Made by a program: the position numbers and the translations under genes. From Psychromonas marina (lineage in GTDB: Bacteria; Pseudomonadota; Gammaproteobacteria; Enterobacterales; Psychromonadaceae): a DNA stretch of 64,000 nucleotides. The stretch is taken from positions 92,196 through 156,195 of the forward strand of contig NZ_BSPQ01000002.1 in NCBI RefSeq assembly GCF_030161115.1, given 5' to 3'. Position 1 is the first letter of the stretch, and each line of letters starts with the position of its first letter. The notes beneath the pieces were generated by a model, which worked only from the letters and a program-made list of their open reading frames with translations, searched no databases and was not told the DNA's origin. This document shows, one piece after another, positions 1-11,249 of this stretch.

Positions 1-279
1 CAAAGAAGTGTTACGTTAAATAATCAAGGTATGGAAGATTTAAGTGCTTTTTTCACTGATAATGATCTTGATTTTATCGCATCAATGGGTAACTTTATCA
101 CTGTTAATGTTGGTAAATCTGGCGATGAAGTTTTTCACGCATTGTTACAGCAAGGGGTGATTGTACGTCCTATCACAGGTTATGGTTTACCTAATCATCT
201 ACGTGTTAGTATCGGTACTCATCGCGAAAATCAGCGTTTCAAAGAAGCGCTTAGTCATGTATTAAATTTAGAGAGTTAA
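1..279 (+). CDS. hisC: Histidinol-phosphate aminotransferase family, C-terminal part (partial)
   Basis: The reading frame is open from the first base, so this is the last 92 residues of a gene that starts outside the window. The visible part is the small C-terminal domain of a fold-type I PLP aminotransferase. It has a GNFITVNVG strand, the segment [21 protein letters not shown] typical of HisC enzymes, and an EN-RF-EAL ending; the RVSIG arginine is the usual substrate-carboxylate contact. The family transfers the amino group between glutamate and imidazole-acetol phosphate or aromatic keto acids. It ends 2 bases before aroA, so the two are probably one operon, which fits a HisC2-type enzyme serving aromatic amino acid synthesis. 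The PLP lysine lies outside the window, so the subfamily is inferred. Confidence 0.78.
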   Translation, partial: QRSVTLNNQGMEDLSAFFTDNDLDFIASMGNFITVNVGKSGDEVFHALLQQGVIVRPITGYGLPNHLRVSIGTHRENQRFKEALSHVLNLES

Positions 280-281
280 AC

Positions 282-1574
282 ATGGAACAACTATTACTAA
301 ATCCAATTAAAAAAGTTGATGGCGAAATTAACCTGCCGGGTTCAAAAAGTCTTTCAAATCGCGCATTACTATTGGCGGCATTAGCGAAAGGTACGACCAC
401 GCTAACCAATCTGCTTGATAGTGACGATATTCGCCACATGCTTAATGCATTAAAAAAGTTAGGTGTTAACTACCAACTTTCTGCAGATAAAAAACAGTGT
501 GTTGTGGAAGGTCTTGGCCGTGCATTTAATACCACTGAACTTGGCGAGCTAGAGTTATTTTTAGGCAATGCGGGAACGGCAATGCGCCCACTGTGTGCCG
601 CGCTGTGTTTAGGTCAAGGTGAGTATGTATTAACTGGCGAGCCACGCATGTTTGAACGCCCGATAGGCTCATTAGTTGATGCGCTACAACAAGCTGGTGC
701 ACAAGTGACTTACCTTAAAGATGAAAACTATCCACCACTTAAAATTAGCGGTACCGGTCTTAAGGGTGGCAATGTAAAAATTGATGGTAGTGTTTCAAGC
801 CAATTCTTAACCGCGTTTTTAATGGCAGCACCGATGGCACAGGGCGATACCGTCATTGAGATTGTTGGTGAGCTAGTATCAAAACCCTACATAAAAATCA
901 CCCTGCAAATCATGGCTGATTTTGGTGTTGATGTTGATAATGAAAACGGTGAATACCAGAAGTTCACTATTAAAGGTGGTCAAATCTACACTGCAGCAGG
1001 CAGTTATTTAGTTGAAGGTGATGCGTCATCTGCGTCTTATTTTTTAGCGGCTGGCGCAATTGCTGGCGGTACGGTTAAAGTAACCGGTATCGGTCGCAAC
1101 TCAGTTCAGGGCGATATTCAATTTGCTGATGCATTAGAGGCGATGGGTGCTGAAATTGAGTGGGGCGATGATTATATTAAAGCCAGCAAAGGCGAGTTAA
1201 AAGCCATTGATATGGACTTTAACCACATTCCTGATGCGGCGATGACTATTGCCGTTGTTGCGCTATTTGCGACGGGTACGACTAAAATAACGAATGTCTA
1301 TAACTGGCGTGTGAAAGAGACCGATCGTCTTTTTGCAATGGCTACAGAGCTGCGTAAGGTGGGGGCATTTGTTGTTGAGGGACATGATTTTATTGAGATC
1401 ACTGCACCTGAGCAAATTCAGCATGCTGAAATAGATACCTATGATGATCACCGCATTGCGATGTGCTTCTCGCTGGTGGCATTGAGTGGTACTTCAGTGA
1501 CGATCAATGATCCGAAATGTACTTCAAAAACCTTCCCTGATTACTTTGAAAAGTTGGCGCTAGTGAGCCAATAA
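282..1574 (+). CDS. aroA: 3-phosphoshikimate 1-carboxyvinyltransferase (EPSP synthase)
   Basis: Cytoplasmic shikimate-pathway enzyme that joins PEP to shikimate 3-phosphate to give EPSP, the step before chorismate synthase. The 430-residue length matches the E. coli enzyme (427). The PEP/S3P site GSKSLSNR is at about residues 20-27 (Lys22), and [10 protein letters not shown] is at 94-103, the unmodified class I (glyphosate-sensitive type) motif. The C-terminal DDHRIAM and TFPDYF segments are also present. It follows the aminotransferase by 2 bases and is followed by a terminator. In E. coli aroA follows serC; here its partner is a hisC-type gene, as in the pseudomonad-type arrangement, and cmk/rpsA do not follow. 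Confidence 0.97.
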   Translation: MEQLLLNPIKKVDGEINLPGSKSLSNRALLLAALAKGTTTLTNLLDSDDIRHMLNALKKLGVNYQLSADKKQCVVEGLGRAFNTTELGELELFLGNAGTAMRPLCAALCLGQGEYVLTGEPRMFERPIGSLVDALQQAGAQVTYLKDENYPPLKISGTGLKGGNVKIDGSVSSQFLTAFLMAAPMAQGDTVIEIVGELVSKPYIKITLQIMADFGVDVDNENGEYQKFTIKGGQIYTAAGSYLVEGDASSASYFLAAGAIAGGTVKVTGIGRNSVQGDIQFADALEAMGAEIEWGDDYIKASKGELKAIDMDFNHIPDAAMTIAVVALFATGTTKITNVYNWRVKETDRLFAMATELRKVGAFVVEGHDFIEITAPEQIQHAEIDTYDDHRIAMCFSLVALSGTSVTINDPKCTSKTFPDYFEKLALVSQ

Positions 1575-1607
1575 AACGACCTTAATTAATCAGTTAATGT
1601 AAAATAG

Positions 1608-1631
1608 AGCCTTGCTGATGCAGGGCTTTTT
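1608..1631 (+). terminator. Rho-independent terminator after aroA
   Basis: An 8-bp stem (AGCCTTGC / GCAGGGCT, one G-T pair) with a TGAT loop is followed by TTTTA, 33 bases past the aroA stop codon. It closes the hisC-aroA operon and separates it from mreB. Confidence 0.8.
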
Positions 1632-1676
1632 ATTGGCTACTATTATGTAATCCAATTCCAGACAGGGGTTGTGCTA

Positions 1677-1733
1677 GTGAGTTTGATTATTGCCTTCGGC
1701 TTATTATTATTGATTATAGGTGAAATATACTGA
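1677..1733 (+). CDS. Possible 18-residue hydrophobic small protein
   Basis: A GTG codon preceded at 8 bases by an AGGGG ribosome-binding sequence (1664-1668) opens a frame encoding 18 residues that are almost all hydrophobic (SLIIAFGLLLLIIGEIY after the start), then TGA. That is the shape of a single-span membrane miniprotein. The following hairpin at 1740-1760 could end its message. With so few codons chance is a serious alternative, and no homologue is known to me. Confidence 0.2.
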   Translation: MSLIIAFGLLLLIIGEIY

Positions 1734-1907
1734 CCCTCCTGCTCTTTCAGAAAGAGAGCCCGTTAAGCGCCCAAACAAGCCCTGATAAAGACTAAAATAA
1801 CTAAACAATAAATCATTGTTTGTTTTGTGGTCAAAATGGCGTCTATTTCCTTCGAAAAGTGTTGATAGACGACGCTATTCGCTTTCTTTTCTTGATGAAA
1901 TTTATGA

Positions 1908-3005
<1,098 letters not shown>

Positions 3006-3040
3006 GTTCTTTCAACTAATTTGAATATTAAATATCTATA

Positions 3041-3919
3041 ATGAAACCTATTTTTCTTCGCGGTCCCTCATTTTTATTAAGGCTATCCATCGTGATAGCC
3101 TTTTCGGTTATTTTGTTTTTAGCAGATAGCCAATTAAATCTGTTTGCCTCTTCACGTGTCTACCTCAATTCATTAGTGAGTCCAATTCAGTATATTGCCG
3201 ATGCGCCACAGAAATTATCGCGTGTTATCTCTGATAATTTACTGACCCGTGAGGCGCTTAAAGATCGCAATCAAGAGTTAGAGAAAGAGAATCTTTTTTT
3301 AAAAGCGGATCGTCTGTTATTAACACAATTAGAAAATGAAAATAAACAACTTCGTGAGTTACTCAATTCGCAACGTAGCTTTAGTAATAAACGCATGATT
3401 GCAGAGGTAATGAGTTTACGCTCAGATCCCTTTACCCATCAGTTGTTAATCAATAAAGGTGCTTCCGATGGTGTATATGTTGGTCAGCCGGTTATTAATG
3501 AAGAAGGGGTTGTCGGGCAGATTTCACAAGTTGGAAGTACTACGAGCCGTGTTTTACTGATTGTTGATGCAAGCCATGGTATCCCTGTGCGAGTACAGCG
3601 TAATGATATCGCAGCGGTGGTGCATGGTAGCGGAGCTTGGAATAAACTTAACATTCCCTTTGTACAAAGTAATGCCGATCTTAAAGAGGGTGACCTACTG
3701 GTTACTTCTGGGCTAGGTGGGCGTTTTCCTGCTGGTTACCCTGTCGCAACAATTAGCCACTTTAATTATCAACAGGGCGCTTTATATGCACAGGTAACAG
3801 CGACCCCTGTTGCTTTGCTAGATCGAAGTCGTTACCTATTATTGTTGTGGAACGATCATCAATTTAGTGAATCTGATCTATCGCTTGATCTGGAGAGCGA
3901 AGATGTCACTGCTGAGTAG
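3041..3919 (+). CDS. mreC: Rod-shape-determining protein MreC
   Basis: Bitopic inner-membrane protein with a periplasmic beta-domain that scaffolds the elongasome and activates PBP2. The order seen is a short cytoplasmic N-terminus, one membrane span at about residues 12-30, a coiled coil at about 60-110 (LEKENLFLKADR..LENENKQLRELL), then the beta-domain with the usual GASDGVYVGQPV and VTSGLGGRFPAGYPVA strands. At 292 residues it is shorter than E. coli MreC (367), lacking that protein's extended tail. It overlaps mreD by 17 bases, so the two are probably translationally coupled. Confidence 0.97.
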   Translation: MKPIFLRGPSFLLRLSIVIAFSVILFLADSQLNLFASSRVYLNSLVSPIQYIADAPQKLSRVISDNLLTREALKDRNQELEKENLFLKADRLLLTQLENENKQLRELLNSQRSFSNKRMIAEVMSLRSDPFTHQLLINKGASDGVYVGQPVINEEGVVGQISQVGSTTSRVLLIVDASHGIPVRVQRNDIAAVVHGSGAWNKLNIPFVQSNADLKEGDLLVTSGLGGRFPAGYPVATISHFNYQQGALYAQVTATPVALLDRSRYLLLLWNDHQFSESDLSLDLESEDVTAE

Positions 3920-4385
3920 TTACCGAGTTATTTACAGTACTTTTATTGTTGGTCTTCTTGGTGCTATCTACCCGTTACCTATTTTTTTAAATGCATTTAG
4001 ACCTGATTGGCTAGTACTCATTATTTTCTATTGGGTATTGGCGCTACCGCACCGTGTCAGTATTGTGCATGCATTTATACTGGGTCTATTACTTGATTTA
4101 CTGCTTGGCTCAACCCTTGGTACCCATGCATTACTGTTTTCACTGTTAGCGTATGTTGTTAGCATGAATTACCAACGTTTTCGGTATTTTACTATTGTAC
4201 AAACAACGCTCTTAGTAGGGCTTTTTGTTCTGATTACTAAGCTAGCGTTATACTGGCTTGCCTCTAGCTTGCAAGAGATCGTATTACACAAACACTACTT
4301 TTGGTCGATTTTTACCTCTATGCTGATTTGGCCATGGTTTTTCTTTTTTATGCGTTACCTACGTCAACGCTTTAAGGTAACATAA
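3903..4385 (+). CDS. mreD: Rod-shape-determining membrane protein MreD
   Basis: Polytopic inner-membrane partner of MreC in the elongasome. The start at 3903 gives 160 residues, close to E. coli MreD (162), and begins MSLLSSYRVIY; an upstream in-frame ATG at 3867 would add 12 residues lying wholly inside mreC. Five or six hydrophobic segments are visible, and the sequence RPDWLVLIIFYWVLALPHRVS with the following GLLLDLLLGSTLG is the family signature. It overlaps the end of mreC, and maf follows after 1 base. Confidence 0.95.
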   Translation: MSLLSSYRVIYSTFIVGLLGAIYPLPIFLNAFRPDWLVLIIFYWVLALPHRVSIVHAFILGLLLDLLLGSTLGTHALLFSLLAYVVSMNYQRFRYFTIVQTTLLVGLFVLITKLALYWLASSLQEIVLHKHYFWSIFTSMLIWPWFFFFMRYLRQRFKVT

Positions 4386-4386
4386 T

Positions 4387-4986
4387 ATGGGTAGTAACAT
4401 GCTTGACCCTATGATTTATCTATCATCAAATTCACCACGTCGTGCGGAACTTTTAACCCAGATAGGCGTCTCATATACACGCGTAAAGGGTGACGTTGAA
4501 GAGTGTCTACAAGTGGGCGAGAATGCTCCGCAATATGTTACCCGTTTAGCATTACAAAAAGCACAAGCTGGTTTTTTAAATAGCCCACAAGATAAACCCG
4601 TCTTAGGTGCTGATACTATTGTCGTGAGTAACCAACATATTTTAGAGAAACCACGAAATCAAGCTCATGCAAAGCAGATGATGCAGTTGCTTTCCAATAC
4701 GACACATCAAGTATTTACCGCTATCGCCTTAGTAGACAAAACACACAAAAAACAGTGCTTAGTTACCACCTCGGTTACGTTTAAAAAACTATCAGAGCAA
4801 GAGATTACTGATTATTGGAATAGTGGCGAACCTGCAGATAAAGCGGGAGGGTACGGTATTCAAGGTCTTGGTGGAAAGTTTGTTACTAATATCAGCGGAA
4901 GTTATAGTGCCGTGGTGGGATTGCCACTGTACGAGACAGATCAGTTAATCAAAGAATTTTTAAAGGAATCTCCATATGTCGGTTGA
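4387..4986 (+). CDS. maf: Maf-family nucleoside triphosphate pyrophosphatase (YhdE type)
   Basis: Maf/HAM1-fold enzyme. The YhdE branch hydrolyses dTTP, UTP and some modified pyrimidine triphosphates to monophosphates, a house-cleaning role also linked to septation control. It has the signature SSNSPRRAELL at about residues 13-23, the catalytic GADTIVV near 77-83, the GKP-like EKPRNQAHA stretch, and DKAGGYGIQG near 150-159. ATGs at 4399 and 4408 are alternative starts; 4408 would begin nearer the family N-terminus. It lies between mreD and rng, the conserved order in enterics and vibrios, and overlaps rng by 11 bases. Confidence 0.95.
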   Translation: MGSNMLDPMIYLSSNSPRRAELLTQIGVSYTRVKGDVEECLQVGENAPQYVTRLALQKAQAGFLNSPQDKPVLGADTIVVSNQHILEKPRNQAHAKQMMQLLSNTTHQVFTAIALVDKTHKKQCLVTTSVTFKKLSEQEITDYWNSGEPADKAGGYGIQGLGGKFVTNISGSYSAVVGLPLYETDQLIKEFLKESPYVG

Positions 4987-6448
4987 GCTACTAATGAACA
5001 TTACCCCTTCAGAGTCGCGCGTTGCTGTGATTGAAGGTGGAATATTACAAGAGTTACATATTGAACGATTAGCTTCTAAAGGGATTGTTGGTAATGTTTA
5101 TAAGGGCAAAGTTTGTCGGGTTTTACCCGGAATGCAAGCTGCTTTTGTTGATATTGGTTTAGAAAAGGCTGCCTTTTTACACGCTTCTGATATTGTTCTT
5201 AATACTGATTGTGTAACGCCTACAGAACAAAAACAGTTTAAAGTTGCCGACATTTCTACACTGGTTCGCCAAGGGCAAGATATTATCGTGCAAGTGGTAA
5301 AAGATCCTCTTGGTACCAAAGGCGCGCGTTTAACCACTGACATCACCGTCCCTTCTCGCTATTTAGTGTTTATGCCTGGCAGTGTTCATGTCGGTGTTTC
5401 TCAACGTATTGAAAGTGAAAAAGAGCGTAATCGCCTTAAAAAAATCACTCAAACATGCCTCAATGAATTAGGCGGTTTTATTATTCGCACCGCTGCTGAG
5501 GGAGTACCTGAAGAAGAGTTACGACATGATGCTGCGTTTTTACAGCGTGTATGGGCGAAAGTATTGGTGCGTAAAGCGCGCTATAAATCTAAAAACAAAT
5601 TACTTTATAAAGACCTAGTATTACCGTTCAGAATTTTACGTGACTTTGTGGGAACAAAAATAGAGCGCGTACGCATTGATTCAAAATTAACGTTCACTGA
5701 TATTAAAGAGTTCACTCAGGAGTTTGTACCTGAGCTTGAAAATAACATTCAATACTATGATGGTGAAAGCCCAATCTTTGACTTGTTTGATGTTGAAAAT
5801 GAAGTGCAACGCGCATTAGAAAGAAAGGTTGAATTGAAATCAGGTGGTTACTTAATTATCGATCAAACTGAAGCTATGACCACGGTTGATATTAATACCG
5901 GTGGCTTTGTTGGGCATCGTAATTTAGAAGAAACTATTTTTAATACTAATATTGAAGCAACACAAGCGATTGCGCGTCAATTACGTTTACGTAATTTAGG
6001 GGGCATTATTATCCTTGATTTCATCGATATGAAATCTAATGAACATAAGCGTCGTGTGTTTACTAGCTTGGAACAAGCGCTTAGTAAAGATCGTGTAAAA
6101 ACACATATTAATGACTTTTCTCCACTTGGGCTGATCGAGATGACCCGTAAACGCACACAAGAGAGTTTAGAGCATATCTTTTGTGATGAGTGTTCACAGT
6201 GCAATGGCCGTGGTTATGTCAAAACGGTTGAGACGGTTTGTTATGAGGTCTTACGTGAGGTCTTACGTGTGAATCGTGCTTACGATGCGGATCACTTTGT
6301 CGTATATACTTCTCCTGCTGTTGCAGAGGCATTACAGGGCGATGAATCACATAGTTTGGGAGAACTTATCCTGTTCATGTCTAAACAGGTAAAAATTCAT
6401 GCAGAGCCGATGTACGGCCCTGAACAATTTGATGTGGTAATGATGTGA
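4976..6448 (+). CDS. rng: Ribonuclease G
   Basis: Endoribonuclease of the RNase E/G family that matures the 5' end of 16S rRNA and takes part in mRNA decay. Its 490 residues match E. coli RNase G (489). An S1 RNA-binding domain covers about 38-120 (GNVYKGKVCRVLPGMQAAFVDIG). The 5' sensor and DNase I-like region includes the magnesium-site residues in TVDINTGGF and ILDFIDM, and the zinc-link cysteines lie in CDECSQCNGRG near 400. A good AAAGGA ribosome-binding site lies 8 bases before the ATG inside the end of maf. Confidence 0.97.
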   Translation: MSVELLMNITPSESRVAVIEGGILQELHIERLASKGIVGNVYKGKVCRVLPGMQAAFVDIGLEKAAFLHASDIVLNTDCVTPTEQKQFKVADISTLVRQGQDIIVQVVKDPLGTKGARLTTDITVPSRYLVFMPGSVHVGVSQRIESEKERNRLKKITQTCLNELGGFIIRTAAEGVPEEELRHDAAFLQRVWAKVLVRKARYKSKNKLLYKDLVLPFRILRDFVGTKIERVRIDSKLTFTDIKEFTQEFVPELENNIQYYDGESPIFDLFDVENEVQRALERKVELKSGGYLIIDQTEAMTTVDINTGGFVGHRNLEETIFNTNIEATQAIARQLRLRNLGGIIILDFIDMKSNEHKRRVFTSLEQALSKDRVKTHINDFSPLGLIEMTRKRTQESLEHIFCDECSQCNGRGYVKTVETVCYEVLREVLRVNRAYDADHFVVYTSPAVAEALQGDESHSLGELILFMSKQVKIHAEPMYGPEQFDVVMM

Positions 6449-6476
6449 GAATTAATAATAAAAGATGGACCTGTAA

Positions 6477-9400
6477 TTGAAACATTTTACCTTTAAATGG
6501 CTAAAACGACTTTATATTGTCATTGCTGTAAATTTAGTTTTAATTGCATTATTGCTTTCCACTGCGCGTATTTTATTCATCAGCGTACAAGATTATAAAC
6601 AGCAAGCAATCGATTGGTTGACCGAAGAGTATCAAGTTGCTATTTCCGTAGAAGATATTTCTGCGGGTATCGACTTTTCTGGGATGGTACTAACACTTAA
6701 TAATGTTGAGCTGCTCGATACTGAGGATCTGCCTTTCGAACTTAAGTTTAAATATCTTTTTTTACATATAGATTTTTGGGATTCTGTTACTGCACGAAAA
6801 CTCCATTTTACAAATATCTCTTTGCAAGGTGCTGATTTTATCTTAGATCTATCCTCTCAGAAAAGTGCTCACACAGAGCAATCTGAAAAATCTCAAGTCA
6901 CGGTCAATAAACTTGAAAACATATTTTTAACACGTTTAAAAAAGTTTTCCGTAAGAGACAGTACCTTTAATTTTACCGATAAATATGGCATCAATAAGCT
7001 TATTATTATTGAGCAATTACGTTGGTTAAATGAAGATGATGATCACCAAGGCATTGGTCAAGCAAGTTTCCCTAATGCCCTTGGAAAGAATGAATTAAAA
7101 TTTGTTATCGACCTTTTTCCTAAATCAGACGATAAACCACTTTCTGGTGACCTATACCTGCAAGCTGACAATATTGATATTAAAGATTACTTATTGGAAC
7201 AGGCGAATAGCAACGCTAAGGTAATAGAGGCCGTTGTTGGTTTTGACGCATGGGCAAAATTTTCTGGAGACACCTTAGATAGTGTTCAAGTTAAATTTAA
7301 GCATAACCAGTTTTCATGGTCGATGCTTGATGAAAATTATAACTGGGGATTAAATGGTGGTTCGCTACAACTCACGAATAGTGACAAAGGTTGGTTAGTT
7401 GATAGTTATGACTTAGTGATGACCCATAATTATACGGCATGGGAGCAGTTATCATTGAGTGGGAAAGGTGATAATAGTAGTGCATCCGTTGATTTTAACA
7501 ACTTAACGATTAAACATGTTCTCCCTTTTTATCTGTTACATTCGGACCTGAGTGCTGCACAAATTAATTTTATTCGCCAGTTAGATGTGGATGCCCACAT
7601 CGACCAAATTGGTTTGTCATTAAACGAGCAAAGTAAGTTTCAGTTCGCGTTAAAGCTACATGAGTTCAAAAACCGACCCGTCGGTGCTATCCCTGGTATT
7701 AGCAATGGTAATATCACCTTACAAGGTGACATATATCAGGGACGTGTTGAGATTGGCTTAGCTAAACAGAAAATCTATTTTGATGGGCAGTTTAGCCGCA
7801 GTATGCCAGTGAAGTCTGGTGATATTGATCTACGTTGGTTACAAACAGATACTGGATTACAGTTATTTAGTAAATCAGCACAATTAAACACTGATGAGCT
7901 TGATACACTTACTGATTTTTCAATTTTATTTCCTAATGAAAAAGCCCAAAACCAAAGTGCTTTCCTGAGCTTGTATACTTATGCATCATTAAATGATGCC
8001 AGCAAAGCGCAATATTACTTTCCGGTAAAAGCGATGGGCGATAGTGTTTTTGACTATCTTCAACCAACTATCCAAAAAGGTCATGTTAAAGGCGCTAAAA
8101 TTCTCTGGTATGGTGCATTTAACCATTATCCTTATGGCAAACATAACGGTATTTTCCAAGCTTGGGTACCATTGCGTGATGCGCAGTATGACTTTTATGG
8201 TGATTGGGAAGGGTTAACAAATTTAGATTTAGATCTGCTTTTTGAAAATGACTACCTATTGATGGATGCTAAGAAAGCTAATTTAGGTGAGATAGAGGTC
8301 GATAAACTCAGCGCGAAGGTCGACCACCTAAACCCAAATGGCATTTTAACCATCAAGGCTGATATTAGTGAAGATGCTTATAAAATAAATAATTACCTCA
8401 AAGCATCGCCGCTTAAAGATAGTGTCGGAAAAGCGCTTTCTGTGATTAATGTTGCTAAGCCATTATCAGGAAATATCATCTTAACCGTGCCCTTTAATCG
8501 TGAAATATTACAGACCAAGAGCGAAGGGCATGTCTTACTAAAAGATAATACCTTAGACCTTCAATTAGCAGACGATTTGCCGATGCCATTAAGTAATGTG
8601 AATGGTAGTTTTGATTTTATAAATGGTAATTTAACCGCCAATAATATTAGTGCTTCGCTTTTTGATCAAGCGGTTGATATCTCTTTTACGACTGAAGAGT
8701 TGGAAGATAAGTACCAGGTAGATGTACAAACTCGCGCGAACTGGGATATGGCTAAATTAAGTCAATACCGCAGTGAACTTTTGCCCGGCAACCTCTCTGG
8801 TAATTTAGATTGGTCTGGAAAAGTTAGTTTTACCCATGAATATAGCGGTGGTTACCAATATAATGTGGCGTTAAACTCTTCAACTCAAGGTGTTGAAGTT
8901 AAGTTACCCGCCCCATTTTATAAGAATCCATTACAGTCTTGGCCTACAGCGGTAACCGTTTCTGGTGATGATAGCAGTACCCGTATGGTAGTAACCATTA
9001 AAGATAAACTTGCCTTTGATGGCGAACTCAATTATGCATCTGGCGAGCATAGTATCCCTTATTTCAACCTTAATATTGGGCAGTCTGAGATTCTCTATCT
9101 GAATAAAAGTAAGCAGGTTATTAATGTTAATTTAGACAATCTAAATATTGATCACTGGTATGATTATTGGTTAGTTGAAGAACAGAAAGCCGCGCAGCAT
9201 CCCCCTGTTTTAACACTCACACAGGAGCCGCTTGAAGAGATATCTCTGATTAAATTAGATGAAGTGGATATCAATGTTAAACACCTTAATATATTCAACC
9301 AGCCATTGACACTGTTTCGTAGTAAAACAACCGATAACGGTGACCATTGGCAAACGGATATTAGCTCTGATAATTTACAAACGAATATTGAATATCGACC

Positions 9401-10412
9401 AGGTATTCCTGCTCGATTTGATGTGGTAGCCAAAAAGGTCAATTTACAGCATCTTGATGTTAACTTGTTTAAAGATAAACAAACCAAAACAGCGGCGACG
9501 CCAGAAACTAAAAGTGAAAATTTACGCGATAAATATCCAGAGATATTTATCGAATGTGAAACCTGCATCTATAAAGAGATCAACCTATCACCATTAAGTG
9601 CGCATGTTTATCCTACCAAGAAGCGACTCAATATTGACCATATTAAAATTGGTGGTGATACAGAGTTTACTAATATTTCTGGATTTTGGGATCAGCGCTT
9701 AACTAATATTATTTTTGATATCGAAGGTGATAAAAAAGAAAACTTGATCGAACGCCTTGGTTTTGAAAGTCCGCTTTATTATAAAAAAGGACAGGTGAGT
9801 GGTGCGGTAAATTGGATTGGAGCGCCCTGGCAGGCTAATTTTGAATCGTTAAATGGCGCATTATCTGCACAGCTAAAGGATGGTGCAATCACTGAGGTGA
9901 GCGACAAAGGGACAAGGCTACTCAGTGTGTTTAGCTTAGATGGTATTCGCCGTTCGCTAAACATAGAGTTTGATAATGTCTTTGCTAAAGGTTTTAATTT
10001 CGATGAATTAACTTTTACAGGCAATATTGACGACGGTGTGATTCATAATGATGATTTTTATTTAGAGGGGTCGGCAGGTAAGATTATCGGTGATGGCGTG
10101 GTTGATATGACTGCTCAAAAAACAGATTATCACTTCAGTTATAGTCCTGCGGTCACATCAAGTTTGCCGGTATTAGCTGCTTTTGCAATTAATCCGCTGA
10201 CTGGTGCCGCGGTATTAATGATTACTAAGTTATTAGAGCCTGTTGTAGATAGTATTATCCGTGTTGATTTCTCTGTAAAAGGAGATTTATCTAATCCGAC
10301 GGTTAAACTTGAAAGTCGAAAAACCGGTAAGGTTAAATTGGATAACAGTGAAGTATTAGAAGAGATGAGTGAACAGCAATCAAGCGCTAAGGATAACACC
10401 CGTGACAAGTGA
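6477..10412 (+). CDS. yhdP: AsmA-like intermembrane phospholipid transport protein YhdP
   Basis: Very large envelope protein of 1311 residues (E. coli YhdP is 1266). It has one N-terminal membrane anchor at about residues 12-32 followed by a long periplasmic beta-rich repeat region, and an AsmA-like C-terminal domain. YhdP, TamB and YdbH are thought to form bridges that carry phospholipids from inner to outer membrane. The start is TTG at 6477, with no good ATG nearby that keeps the membrane segment. The C-terminal part (about 1190-1250, SSLPVLAAFAINPLTGAAVL) is the most conserved. It follows rng by 28 bases and overlaps the next gene by 11 bases. Confidence 0.93.
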   Translation: MKHFTFKWLKRLYIVIAVNLVLIALLLSTARILFISVQDYKQQAIDWLTEEYQVAISVEDISAGIDFSGMVLTLNNVELLDTEDLPFELKFKYLFLHIDFWDSVTARKLHFTNISLQGADFILDLSSQKSAHTEQSEKSQVTVNKLENIFLTRLKKFSVRDSTFNFTDKYGINKLIIIEQLRWLNEDDDHQGIGQASFPNALGKNELKFVIDLFPKSDDKPLSGDLYLQADNIDIKDYLLEQANSNAKVIEAVVGFDAWAKFSGDTLDSVQVKFKHNQFSWSMLDENYNWGLNGGSLQLTNSDKGWLVDSYDLVMTHNYTAWEQLSLSGKGDNSSASVDFNNLTIKHVLPFYLLHSDLSAAQINFIRQLDVDAHIDQIGLSLNEQSKFQFALKLHEFKNRPVGAIPGISNGNITLQGDIYQGRVEIGLAKQKIYFDGQFSRSMPVKSGDIDLRWLQTDTGLQLFSKSAQLNTDELDTLTDFSILFPNEKAQNQSAFLSLYTYASLNDASKAQYYFPVKAMGDSVFDYLQPTIQKGHVKGAKILWYGAFNHYPYGKHNGIFQAWVPLRDAQYDFYGDWEGLTNLDLDLLFENDYLLMDAKKANLGEIEVDKLSAKVDHLNPNGILTIKADISEDAYKINNYLKASPLKDSVGKALSVINVAKPLSGNIILTVPFNREILQTKSEGHVLLKDNTLDLQLADDLPMPLSNVNGSFDFINGNLTANNISASLFDQAVDISFTTEELEDKYQVDVQTRANWDMAKLSQYRSELLPGNLSGNLDWSGKVSFTHEYSGGYQYNVALNSSTQGVEVKLPAPFYKNPLQSWPTAVTVSGDDSSTRMVVTIKDKLAFDGELNYASGEHSIPYFNLNIGQSEILYLNKSKQVINVNLDNLNIDHWYDYWLVEEQKAAQHPPVLTLTQEPLEEISLIKLDEVDINVKHLNIFNQPLTLFRSKTTDNGDHWQTDISSDNLQTNIEYRPGIPARFDVVAKKVNLQHLDVNLFKDKQTKTAATPETKSENLRDKYPEIFIECETCIYKEINLSPLSAHVYPTKKRLNIDHIKIGGDTEFTNISGFWDQRLTNIIFDIEGDKKENLIERLGFESPLYYKKGQVSGAVNWIGAPWQANFESLNGALSAQLKDGAITEVSDKGTRLLSVFSLDGIRRSLNIEFDNVFAKGFNFDELTFTGNIDDGVIHNDDFYLEGSAGKIIGDGVVDMTAQKTDYHFSYSPAVTSSLPVLAAFAINPLTGAAVLMITKLLEPVVDSIIRVDFSVKGDLSNPTVKLESRKTGKVKLDNSEVLEEMSEQQSSAKDNTRDK

Positions 10413-11238
10413 TCTTTCTGCTTTACAATTAGTCAGTGAACGTCAACCAGAACGGAATCTGGTTGCTATTAGTAAGCTATTAGCACAACTTGCACCACAA
10501 CCGGATCAATTAGTATTATTGCCTGAAAATGCACTCTGTTTTGCAGATAAAAACAGTTACTTAACGCTTGCTGAGCCTTTAGGAAAGGGGGCTTATCAAG
10601 CTAAACTTGCTACTCTAGCAACACAATATAGTTGTTATTTAGTCTGTGGTAGTTTTCCAATTAAAAGCGGCATCGACAATAAAATATATACCACTAGTTT
10701 AGTGTTCTCGCCACAGGGAGTGTTAATTAGTCATTATCATAAGATGCATCTATTTGATGCCATTGTTGATGACAAACAGGAAACCTATAAAGAATCTGAT
10801 ACCTTTATTCCTGGTCAGTCGGTACAGGTTTTTGACTGGAAAACCAAGCAAGGTAGCTATAAAGTCGGTCTTGCTATCTGTTATGATTTACGTTTTCCTG
10901 CACTATTTCAAACGTTACGAGCACAAGGTGCAGATATTCTATTGCTGCCTGCTGCGTTTACCCAAGTCACAGGTAAAGCTCATTGGTTACCTTTATTGCA
11001 AGCACGAGCAATAGAGAATCAGTGTTATGTTATTGCAGCGAACCAAGGTGGTACCCACCTCTGTGGACGCCAAACCTACGGACATTCAATGGTCATCTCT
11101 CCTTGGGGAGAAGTATTAGACTCGCTTGATATGAACGAAGGGTTTGTCTCTGCCCCATTTTCTAAAACGGTCATTGATGAGGTACGTAACAGTATGCCAA
11201 TCGTGGCCCATAATCGCTTTATTAGCGTTTTAAAATAA
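10402..11238 (+). CDS. Carbon-nitrogen hydrolase (nitrilase superfamily, Nit2/omega-amidase-like)
   Basis: Nitrilase-fold amidohydrolase, probably acting on a small amide such as deaminated glutathione or alpha-ketoglutaramate. The triad positions are visible as Glu in LLPENAL (about residue 44), Lys in YHKMHLFD (about 115) and Cys in [11 protein letters not shown] (about 155). I chose the GTG at 10402: it has an AAGGA sequence 8 bases upstream and gives 278 residues starting at the normal [10 protein letters not shown] strand, whereas an ATG at 10369 adds 11 unlike residues inside yhdP. Its place between yhdP and tldD is conserved in vibrios and shewanellae. The substrate is not shown by the sequence. 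Confidence 0.88.
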   Translation: MTSDLSALQLVSERQPERNLVAISKLLAQLAPQPDQLVLLPENALCFADKNSYLTLAEPLGKGAYQAKLATLATQYSCYLVCGSFPIKSGIDNKIYTTSLVFSPQGVLISHYHKMHLFDAIVDDKQETYKESDTFIPGQSVQVFDWKTKQGSYKVGLAICYDLRFPALFQTLRAQGADILLLPAAFTQVTGKAHWLPLLQARAIENQCYVIAANQGGTHLCGRQTYGHSMVISPWGEVLDSLDMNEGFVSAPFSKTVIDEVRNSMPIVAHNRFISVLK

Positions 11239-11249
11239 AGGAAAGATAT

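Noticed and set aside
9164..9568. Minus-strand open frame of 134 codons inside yhdP
   Set aside because: Antisense shadow, no ribosome-binding site, no protein features.
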